Shown: piece after piece, positions 1 through 6,015 of the stretch | How the letters are laid out: every line of letters starts with the position of its first letter | How positions within the stretch are numbered: position 1 is the stretch's first letter | Assembly: GCF_900313025.1 (NCBI RefSeq) | Contig: NZ_OMPQ01000008.1 | Coordinates: 227,432-291,431 of the forward strand | DNA: 64,000 nt | DNA from: Pseudophaeobacter sp. EL27 | GTDB lineage: Bacteria > Pseudomonadota > Alphaproteobacteria > Rhodobacterales > Rhodobacteraceae | Direction: 5' to 3' | Notes under the pieces: model-generated | Database searches by the model: none | What the model saw: the letters and a program-made list of their open reading frames with translations, nothing else | Told to the model about the DNA's origin: nothing | Program-made: the position numbers and the translations under genes

Positions 1-233
1 GGCGACCCGGTCCACGCTGGCTTGTCGTCCGGCCATCCTGCAAGACGGAGGGCGTAGGACCATCCTCCAATTCCTGCGAAGAAGTGGCATTGAGTAAATC
101 CAGAAAGTTCATCTGCTCTAACATCAAGAATACTCCTTTCGTCCACCTCGCCTGGCGCAATTAATCCGGCTCTGATTAGTTCTCGCAGCCATGCGGCGGC
201 GCCCTTGTCGAGCTCATTGTAGTAGGCGGCCAT
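1..233 (-). CDS. DNA (cytosine-5) methyltransferase, N-terminal part (cut by window edge)
   Basis: Translating leftward from the ATG at 231-233 gives 77 residues open to the window edge. They contain FFAGIGGWSYALRLAGW, the motif I (SAM-binding FxGxGG) of C5-cytosine methyltransferases, followed by WTGSP where the catalytic PCQ segment would soon come. An N-terminal extension of about 45 residues precedes motif I, as in many phage Dcm proteins. It is the last visible gene of the leftward prophage operon and probably methylates prophage or host DNA for self-protection. The catalytic Cys lies outside the window, so activity cannot be judged. Confidence 0.85.
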   Translation of the reverse strand, partial: MAAYYNELDKGAAAWLRELIRAGLIAPGEVDERSILDVRADELSGFTQCHFFAGIGGWSYALRLAGWPDDKPAWTGS

Positions 234-365
234 TTGGAATCTTTCAGAGGTGCGCGTTTCTGTTTTTGGGTTAAGGTTTTGGATACAAATGCACGCTAAG
301 GTGTTGTCAGGCACTCGGGTCGTCCGCCCATTAGGGTGCCGCAAAGCTTGTTGTCACAGGCATAG

Positions 366-397
366 AGATCGGGTGTGCGTGCTGCGCCCGATCTTTT
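366..397. other. Stem-loop between the leftward early genes and the methyltransferase gene
   Basis: AGATCGGG (366-373) pairs perfectly with CCCGATCT (387-394) around a 13-nt loop. A T-run follows only on the + strand, where no gene reads, so on the coding (-) strand it is a hairpin without a U-tract. It may attenuate transcription or protect the 3' end of the upstream mRNA. The rest of 234-402 shows no coding region. Confidence 0.4.
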
Positions 398-402
398 ACG
401 TT

Positions 403-747
403 TCAGCCTTTTCCAATTTCATTCTCCATCAGTTTGGTAGGGGCGAGGCCCTGGCCGCTGTAAGGGCACTCTGGGTGGCCATCTGTTCCCTGCAGCGGAA
501 CGTTGGCCTTTGCCGCGTGCGCCCATGCCAGGATCGCAGCATCGCAACTGCCTCCGGTGCGCAGGATGCCAAACAGATCGGCCTGCCAGTAGTTTTCCTC
601 TGGATAGCCCTGAACTGGTTCAGGAGCTCGCAGTGTCCCGCCAAGGGAGCGAAACAGAACAACTCTGCCATAGGTCCATTTGTGGCCCAGCAAGTCTTGA
701 GATGCACTGTAGATGCGGACTGTCTCGGTCATGGCCTGCGCTTTCAT
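403..747 (-). CDS. Prophage protein of unknown function with CPYxGQGLAP tail
   Basis: The 114-residue product starts at the ATG at 745-747, which overlaps the stop of the upstream gene (ATGA), making this start more likely than an upstream in-frame ATG. I recognise no domain. The C-terminus carries ECPYSGQGLAP, and the same motif (DCPYNGQGLAP) recurs at about 49820-49855 fused to a broken integrase near tRNA-Ser, so this is a recurring phage protein family of the host group. It is the fifth gene of the leftward operon. Confidence 0.65.
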   Translation of the reverse strand: MKAQAMTETVRIYSASQDLLGHKWTYGRVVLFRSLGGTLRAPEPVQGYPEENYWQADLFGILRTGGSCDAAILAWAHAAKANVPLQGTDGHPECPYSGQGLAPTKLMENEIGKG

Positions 748-884
748 AAGAGCGAGATGAAAAGGGTGGCGATGGCTACAGTGGTGGCCATTGCAATGAT
801 CACCCAAGGCATGATGGGGCGCGCTGGGCGCAATAGGTCGCCATTGCGCAGGCCAGCAAAGCGGGGCAGGTCGGGTTTACGCAT
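744..884 (-). CDS. Small single-pass membrane protein of the leftward prophage operon
   Basis: The 46-residue product has a hydrophilic N-terminus (MRKPDLPRFAGLRNGD) and one hydrophobic stretch (IMPWVIIAMATTVAIATLFI) at about residues 24-43, predicting an N-in single-pass inner membrane protein. Its start overlaps the upstream gene by 8 bp and its stop overlaps the downstream start by ATGA, so it is translationally coupled on both sides. Its function is unknown. Longer forms starting further upstream would run deep into the previous gene and are unlikely. Confidence 0.6.
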   Translation of the reverse strand: MRKPDLPRFAGLRNGDLLRPARPIMPWVIIAMATTVAIATLFISLL

Positions 885-1182
885 TAGAACATCCCTCCAC
901 TGAGCAGCAAACCTGTGCGGGTACGACCATCGGGAGCCGGGCAAACAGTGCCTGGGCGTCGGTGCGCTCCTGTGGTTCCGAGTGATCGGTATCCAATACA
1001 ATCCGGCAGGCGCGCGCTATCTGGAGGTCTGTGTGGTTTGAGACCTGCGCCAGGACAGCGCGCGCCGCGGTTAATCCCCCATCACCTTTGCCGTGAGTGG
1101 TGGAAAAGACCCCAGCAGCACTTGGGCCGCTGGGGAAGGTGCCCGCATCAATGCGGGACCGGGGGAAATAGGATGTGGTCAT
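877..1182 (-). CDS. Hypothetical prophage protein
   Basis: This 101-residue protein is not recognised. It is probably soluble, with Gly/Ser-rich N-terminal third and a mixed alpha/beta C-terminal part, and no motif I can name. The ATG at 1182 overlaps the preceding stop (ATGA, 1179-1182), and the gene overlaps the small membrane protein by 8 bp. The coupling is the main evidence that it is real. Confidence 0.6.
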   Translation of the reverse strand: MTTSYFPRSRIDAGTFPSGPSAAGVFSTTHGKGDGGLTAARAVLAQVSNHTDLQIARACRIVLDTDHSEPQERTDAQALFARLPMVVPAQVCCSVEGCSNA

Positions 1183-1517
1183 TGGACGGCCTGTCCAAGT
1201 CCAAGCTTTTCAGCATAACTGCGCAGTTTGTCTGTGAACTCGGTCACAAGTTCCGTTTCACCGTCCTTGTCATCAGAAGCATCGATACGACGACGCAGGT
1301 TGCCGAGCTTGCGAACAAGGGTGACCGGGAACTTGGCCTTTTCAGCATCGGCCGCGATTGCGTTCTGCAAGGATGTCGGCTTGGAAACGGCGCCGGGATC
1401 TGCTGCGTCGGCATATTGGGTGACGAATTTCAGCAGCTCGCGCTTGTTCCAAATCCAGGCCTTGCGCTTCACTTCCAGATCTTCCGGAGTTTCAACCAGG
1501 TGGCTCGACAGGCTCAT
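1179..1517 (-). CDS. Hypothetical prophage protein, charged helical
   Basis: The 112-residue product is highly charged and predicted mostly helical, with LVRKLGNLRRRID and FTDKLRSYAEKLGL resembling short amphipathic helices. I recognise no family. Start and stop both overlap neighbours by ATGA. A role as a small DNA- or protein-binding early phage protein is only a guess from composition and position. Confidence 0.65.
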   Translation of the reverse strand: MSLSSHLVETPEDLEVKRKAWIWNKRELLKFVTQYADAADPGAVSKPTSLQNAIAADAEKAKFPVTLVRKLGNLRRRIDASDDKDGETELVTEFTDKLRSYAEKLGLGQAVQ

Positions 1518-2083
1518 GCTGCTACTCCCTGGCGAACCAACCGATTGCGAGCAGGGAGCTCGGCTAAGGCGGCCATGTGCCAGCTGTCTGTTGCAGCTGT
1601 TGGGCTATCGCCGCGGCCAAGGACGCCAAACATCTCGATCTCGTAGAAATGTGAGGTGACGCGCTGGGCGGGCAGGGTAGGATCTACCCACGAGCCCGCG
1701 CCCAGCTTGGCTGTGGCCATAGTGATAGCGTGGAACTTGTCACGCGCACCAAAGTGGAAGGCCTGCAGGAAGGTGACCAGAGGGTCGGTGCCTCCCATGG
1801 CGCCAAGGTAGCGCAGAACCTGGCCACACCAGAGGCGCAGGGCTGTGCCCAGATCCTTGTCGATGGCGTCTACACCATAGAGGTGGATATGAGCGGCGTC
1901 CTGACTGTGAGCGATTGTCGCGTCAAAGCAGGATCTGGCTAGGTCAGCAGCTTGGGTGGGGGTAGTGAGCTCCAGCCACTCAAGGATACCAGCTGCGGCC
2001 CGGGCTGCGAGGATCACATCTGTAGTTCGCATACCTGTGTCGGAGACAGTCAATTCTGTGCGTATCTTGGCAAAGGCATTCAT
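1514..2083 (-). CDS. Hypothetical protein, first full gene of the leftward prophage operon
   Basis: The 189-residue product is not recognised. It is Ala-rich and mainly helical in its first half (DVILAARAAAGILEWLEL, then LRLWCGQVLRYLGAMGG). AGGAG about 8 nt upstream of the ATG at 2083 is a good ribosome site. It is the first gene after the operator-controlled promoter at 2191-2219, with a leader of roughly 100 nt, so it should be repressed in the lysogen and expressed early on induction. Confidence 0.65.
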   Translation of the reverse strand: MNAFAKIRTELTVSDTGMRTTDVILAARAAAGILEWLELTTPTQAADLARSCFDATIAHSQDAAHIHLYGVDAIDKDLGTALRLWCGQVLRYLGAMGGTDPLVTFLQAFHFGARDKFHAITMATAKLGAGSWVDPTLPAQRVTSHFYEIEMFGVLGRGDSPTAATDSWHMAALAELPARNRLVRQGVAA

Positions 2084-2112
2084 CGCTACTTCTCCTCATA
2101 ATCTCCCCGCGA

Positions 2113-2148
2113 TCAGCAACCTGTCAGCGCGTCGGCTGGTTCGGTCAT
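2113..2148 (-). other. Possible 11-codon leader ORF in the left-operon leader
   Basis: In the predicted transcript leader, ATG at 2146-2148 is preceded by GAAGAGG and encodes MTEPADALTGC before a stop. It could be a translated leader affecting downstream expression, or chance. A longer frame reading through the operators in the same direction is not convincing. Confidence 0.25.
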
Positions 2149-2190
2149 GCGCCTCTTCGACGGGGTGCCCGGTGTGGGCTGATGAGAATG

Positions 2191-2219
2191 AGGATAAAGT
2201 GGACAAATATCCACGTCAA
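2191..2219 (-). promoter_or_regulatory. Leftward early promoter (PL-like)
   Basis: On the - strand TTGACG (2214-2219) and TATCCT (2191-2196) are separated by exactly 17 bp. The spacer is almost wholly occupied by operator OL1, so bound repressor would block RNA polymerase directly. Transcription should start near 2184 and run into the gene at 2083. Confidence 0.7.
2199..2214. promoter_or_regulatory. Repressor operator OL1
   Basis: GTGGACAAATATCCAC has dyad symmetry with arms GTGGA/TCCAC. It matches the three operators beside the repressor gene (9227-9289), one of which is GTGGATAAATGTCCAC. It fills the spacer of the leftward promoter. Confidence 0.8.
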
Positions 2220-2226
2220 TCGAAAT

Positions 2227-2242
2227 ATGGATAAATATCCAC
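2227..2242. promoter_or_regulatory. Repressor operator OL2
   Basis: ATGGATAAATATCCAC contains the perfect inverted repeat TGGATA-AA-TATCCA. Its centre is 28 bp from OL1, upstream of the -35 box, placing it for cooperative binding. Confidence 0.8.
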
Positions 2243-2613
2243 TTTCGGTCAATCCTAACGAAAAGAAAGGGCAGTTTTGAGCCTGGTAGCGCTCCTTGTG
2301 CACAAAGAAACCCCCGCCGGAGAGGGGAGCTTGCGTAGGTAACGCTGGAATGACTTCTCTCAGCCCAAACCAGACATCGACAATTCAAGTCAGCTCGACA
2401 ATGCCACAGTTTCAAGAATTAAAAATCTGCTTTCTAAACCATTCATTGCTCACTCTTTGCGACCAGATCGCAACGGCTTCAAGCCACATTGTGACGGCTT
2501 TGCAAACTTCATGACATTTTTCGAGTTTTTGAAGCTCCCCATTCGAATACCTTCGTTCGAAATGAGCCCAGCTTGACCAGCATCACTCTTTAAGTAAACT
2601 AAAACGCGTTATC
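2243..2613. other. Intergenic region between OL and the first cargo gene, with a dispersed repeat
   Basis: No convincing gene is seen. Positions 2351-2380 carry CTCTCAGCCCAAACCAGAC, a copy of an element that recurs in nearly every gap between the cargo genes (about 3631, 4641 and 5887). Confidence 0.5.
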
Positions 2614-3372
2614 CTAAACCGGCTGGTACTTTAGAAGCGGCGTTCGTGGCTTAGCATAGTCCCATGCTTGGAGAACCTTCATATAGTAATCAAACACAAT
2701 GAGAAGAGGCGCGGCACCTTTAAAAATCCCGTCATGGCTTGAGATATAAAGATCATCTCCGTCTTTCTGTGCCAGCCATCCGTTGTTCCTGACGAGTGTA
2801 AAATCTAGTTCCAAGCACGTAATGGTGTCTGGCAGCTCACCTCCATTGTCTGCATGCTCCTTCAGTTTTTTTAGCAGGTGCTTTTCGGTGCAACTTTTAA
2901 ACGAAATAATTGAATTTGGAATATCCTGTATCCACAATTCCTTACCGCTATTTGTCTCTGCGCTCCAAGGCCAAGGATATAAGTCTCCTTTTGAAATCGA
3001 CAATCTCTTTACTTTATTAGTGGATTGCAGAGCTTCCTTAAGATGTTTTGTGTTCAAATCGGACTTCACTTCGAAAGTCGCGGCAACTCCATGGGCTAGG
3101 CTGATCGCGTACCGTTCTCCCAAGCTGAGGCGTGGCGCATTGTTTGGCACAATGAGAATGTCTATTTGTCCAGATCGCACATCCTTTGGGTCAACGATTT
3201 CGCCTGTGTTGTAGTCGAACCCCTTGGGCAAATTACCTTCAAAGAACTCAGTAATTACAAGTTCTCGCACGGACCCAATCAAAGTTGAATTTCGCCCAGA
3301 GTGTGCCAGTCCAGATTTCGATAGTAGGTTTTGTCTGAGGGCCTTAAAATGATTATTCAAAAAATCTGGCAT
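2614..3372 (-). CDS. DUF6602-like protein with PD-(D/E)XK-like core
   Basis: The 252-residue product opens with a helical region typical of DUF6602-like proteins (FLNNHFKALRQNLL, then GSVRELVITEFFEGNLPKGF). SGQIDILIVP and, about 30 residues on, ATFEVKSDL follow. This ID...EVK spacing is the signature of a PD-(D/E)XK nuclease-like fold, with K as catalytic lysine. Family assignment is from memory. A GTG at 3414 would add 14 residues but sits too close to its GGAG. It is the first cargo gene leftward of OL, oriented like the repressor, and visibly AT-richer than the phage backbone. A nuclease acting in phage exclusion is a reasonable inference, not shown. Confidence 0.7.
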   Translation of the reverse strand: MPDFLNNHFKALRQNLLSKSGLAHSGRNSTLIGSVRELVITEFFEGNLPKGFDYNTGEIVDPKDVRSGQIDILIVPNNAPRLSLGERYAISLAHGVAATFEVKSDLNTKHLKEALQSTNKVKRLSISKGDLYPWPWSAETNSGKELWIQDIPNSIISFKSCTEKHLLKKLKEHADNGGELPDTITCLELDFTLVRNNGWLAQKDGDDLYISSHDGIFKGAAPLLIVFDYYMKVLQAWDYAKPRTPLLKYQPV

Positions 3373-3974
3373 TGCTGCATCCGAGCTACAAGTTCGTCGT
3401 GTAGTTAAATACACCTCTCCTTCACTCGGTCAAGTTTTCTCATAGAAAGTAGGCCAAACTTTGGTCTTAAAAGTGGTTTCCTACCATACCCTTGCATCAT
3501 TGTGCTCAACAAAGGCCCACCGAAAGTCTACGGCATGGTCTTTGCAAAGTTCGGTATCTGCGCATAGCTGCCGTCAACGCCGAGCCAAGGCGGGCCGCTT
3601 GGTCAGTGATCAACTCTAGAAGTGCCGGAAGGTCGGCTCTCAGCCTAAACACGACCTTCACACCAAATGCCGCAAAGCGCATCCTGCGAGTTCGAAGTGT
3701 TTGCCCGCTTTTCCGCTAGCCGCCATTCAGCGAGTGGTCGGGGCCTCGGCTGGTGCTGTGCTCTAGGCGAACGGCAGCGAAGCGCAGATAGCCACGTTTT
3801 CAAAGTTTGGAGCAATTCACGTCTTTACGAAGTACGATTGAGCTTCGAAGACAAAAAAGTTGACAACTTAACTAGATAAATCAAGAAGATCCAACAGCTG
3901 CAGTAAGCCTTTTGGGGTGCGCGCACTGCAGCATTTGCCTAGACTATATGTAGCACAGTAGGATCCAATGAAAT
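3373..3974. repeat. Non-coding gap with three copies of the dispersed cargo-region repeat
   Basis: Positions 3541-3580 carry TTTGCAAAGTTCGGTATCTG followed by CGCATAGCTGCCGTC, and 3631-3657 carry GGCTCTCAGCCTAAACACGA. Positions 3775-3814 hold an inverted copy whose reverse complement reads CTTTGAAAACGTGGCTATCT. The same modules recur at 5803-5912 and 8545-8580. No gene is supported here; Met-initiated frames across the repeats look like chance. Confidence 0.6.
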
Positions 3975-4436
3975 ATGCCTTTCTCCTCTTCTAAAAAGAC
4001 CTGCTTCGTAGATATGGACGATGTGATGTGTGACTTTCTGGGAGCATACCAGAAAGCGATTGAGCACAATCCCGCCATGACCTTCCCACAAGCTGAGCAT
4101 GGGTTCTTTCGGCGTTTGCCTGAGGTCGAAGGAGCTGTTGATGCGGTGAAAACGCTAGCTCAAACATTTGATCTATGGATCCTCAGCGCACCTTCTGTGT
4201 TCAACCCAATGTCCTATACCGAAAAACGGGTCTGGGTTGAAGAACATCTCGGGTTTGATTTCTGTGAGCGGTTAATTTTGTCCTGCAATAAGGGCTTCAT
4301 GAAGGGTGATTTTCTCGTGGATGACCGAGTTAGAGGGCATGGACAAGAGTTATTTGAAGGTGAGATCGTGCAGTTTGGAAGCGCTAGCTTTCCGAGCTGG
4401 GACGAAGTTTTGCGCTATTTGCTACCCAGAGCATAG
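3975..4436 (+). CDS. 5'(3')-deoxyribonucleotidase-like HAD phosphatase
   Basis: The 153-residue product has the HAD motif I FVDMDDVMCDF (nucleophile D13, acid D15), motif II in ILSAPS, a conserved Lys in the ILSCNKGF segment, and the acidic motif DFLVDDR. These match the NT5C family (5' nucleotidase, deoxy, cytosolic type C), which dephosphorylates deoxynucleoside monophosphates in the cytosol. Length fits the family. It stands alone between repeat-filled gaps in the prophage cargo block. Depleting dNMP/dNTP pools is a known antiphage strategy, but here that is only inference. Confidence 0.8.
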   Translation: MPFSSSKKTCFVDMDDVMCDFLGAYQKAIEHNPAMTFPQAEHGFFRRLPEVEGAVDAVKTLAQTFDLWILSAPSVFNPMSYTEKRVWVEEHLGFDFCERLILSCNKGFMKGDFLVDDRVRGHGQELFEGEIVQFGSASFPSWDEVLRYLLPRA

Positions 4437-4911
4437 TTTGCAGAAGGTGCAGAATTTCACGTTTCAAATCATAAGCGTCCAACAAGTGCAGCAAGCCTCT
4501 TAGGCAGCTCCACTTGTAGGCAGCCCCACTTGCGTGGTCCAAGTTAAAACTTAGCCGTTCGTATGACGCAGTTGCTGTGAAGGGCGGCTTCGAGCCAACA
4601 GCCGCCCTCGGTACCTGGCATGGATACTGCATACGCATTGGCCAGTTCGCAGCCCAAAGCAGACATGGCCTATCGACGAATTGGTTGGCAATAAGTTGTA
4701 CATGATGGACGCGGCGAAAGCGAAGTTCTAAAATCGGGGATTGATCGTCTGTATTGCTCGATGCTAACACATTGTGCGCGGGACATTACATCTTGCATAT
4801 TTGATGTTCGCAACGATTCAACACGAAGATTTCTACCAGATAGCGAGCCCTCGTAACTAAGTTTGGGGGCTTGGGTTAGCTAACACCCATTCAATAAGCG
4901 AATTTACAAAG
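4437..4911. repeat. Non-coding gap with a dispersed repeat copy
   Basis: Positions 4641-4670 carry GTTCGCAGCCCAAAGCAGAC, a copy of the CTCAGCCCAAA element. GGGCGGCTTCGAGCCAACAG near 4582 forms a hairpin with GCCGCCC. No gene is supported. Confidence 0.45.
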
Positions 4912-5391
4912 GTGCGCGCCTTGAACTTTGATCCTGATCGACACAAAAAATCTCGTTGGAGGAATTTCGAGTTCTTTGACGGATCGGTGCTCGGCATGTT
5001 AGTCGGTGTCGTGTTCGCGTTGTTATTGGTGTGGGCTCTAGATTCAGACCTCACTCAAGAAATAGAAAACAAGATTTTTGATATCGTTGCATTTTTGGTG
5101 GCAATTTTTGCGGCATTTGTCGCTTTGGGGGGCGTACTAATGCAACTGCGCGCACAGTCAGATTTGGAAGAGAAAAGGCGCAAAGATGAGCTTGAGGGGG
5201 AAGCAGCGGCGCTATCCTTTACTCTAGTTCATGTGATGAAAATGTCCCAAAAGGGAATTCAAGAGCTAGTTGGAAAAGATTTTCTCGACCTGAATTTATG
5301 GGTTTCAGTCGAAATGGAAGTCTCTGAGACGCAGCTCTCCAGCATCAAATCAGCAATACGTTTGACACACGGAAAGGAACGACATGGTTGA
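4912..5391 (+). CDS. Two-TM membrane protein with cytosolic coiled coil, prophage cargo
   Basis: The 159-residue product has two hydrophobic segments (VLGMLVGVVFALLLVWAL, about 26-43, and IVAFLVAIFAAFVALGGVLM, about 59-78), then a charged stretch (QLRAQSDLEEKRRKDELEGE) predicted to be coiled coil. It starts with GTG at 4912 and has no strong ribosome site. I do not recognise the family. Similar membrane-plus-coiled-coil proteins with a cytosolic tail are common in phage-exclusion loci. Its stop overlaps the next start, so the two form a unit. Confidence 0.55.
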   Translation: MRALNFDPDRHKKSRWRNFEFFDGSVLGMLVGVVFALLLVWALDSDLTQEIENKIFDIVAFLVAIFAAFVALGGVLMQLRAQSDLEEKRRKDELEGEAAALSFTLVHVMKMSQKGIQELVGKDFLDLNLWVSVEMEVSETQLSSIKSAIRLTHGKERHG

Positions 5392-5714
5392 AATTAATAT
5401 TGCAGTTGTTGCAGCCAGCGCTCGAAATGCAGATGTCCAATTTGTTTCAAGAATATCTTTCGCTCGCAGGCATATCTCCGACGAACCTAGATCGGACGAA
5501 AATTGCACAAATTGAGAGGTGGGTATCCATTTACTGCCTGTCTGCAAGCTTGTTAGATTTCTCACGCGGCCGTTCCTTGAAAATAAACCTACCAATCCAA
5601 AGTGATGCGATTGATAATTGCTTCACGAAATCAGGCGTTAACGCGTCTGAATTTGTAGGACTCACGGGAGTTAAACTAGTTCACCCAGTCAGAGAGATGA
5701 ATTCGCATGGCTGA
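5388..5714 (+). CDS. Hypothetical partner of the membrane protein (TTG start)
   Basis: The 108-residue product begins at a TTG overlapping the upstream stop (TTGA, 5388-5391), implying translational coupling. An ATG at 5427 is an alternative. The sequence is helical (LFQEYLSLAGI, then IERWVSIYCLSASLLDF) and unrecognised. Alternatively a frameshift split one longer protein: both halves read naturally as one membrane-anchored effector. Confidence 0.4.
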   Translation: MKLILQLLQPALEMQMSNLFQEYLSLAGISPTNLDRTKIAQIERWVSIYCLSASLLDFSRGRSLKINLPIQSDAIDNCFTKSGVNASEFVGLTGVKLVHPVREMNSHG

Positions 5715-5802
5715 GAGCTAACAGTAGATAGGTCTACTAGAAAGTACCTGCTTCCACTCATTTACAGCTTTTGATCAGGCAAATGGAACTAACTGTTCCC
5801 GG

Positions 5803-5912
5803 ACTTTGCAAAGCTCGATATCTGCGCATAGCCGCCGTTGCCCATGCGCAGCGATTGTCACGCGAACCTTCAAGAACCGTAGATGACTGCTCTCAGCCCA
5901 AAACAGCCGTTG
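5803..5912. repeat. Dispersed repeat, both modules present
   Basis: ACTTTGCAAAGCTCGATATC and CGCATAGCCGCCGTTG lie at 5803-5840, then TGCTCTCAGCCCAAAACAGC at 5887-5912. This matches the pair at 3541-3657 in order and spacing. The remainder of 5715-6015 shows no gene. Confidence 0.6.
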
Positions 5913-6015
5913 GAACGCGCTGCTGCAAGGAGCAACTGTTAAGCTCACAATCCTGTTGCTGCGCTTCGCACGAATGTCGGGTTTGACGGTTCAAAGAAAG
6001 GCAATCGCATTTGGC

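Noticed and set aside
2113-2415. 100-codon - strand frame across the left operators
   Set aside because: It spans the promoter and both operators, lacks a ribosome site and has no coding character.
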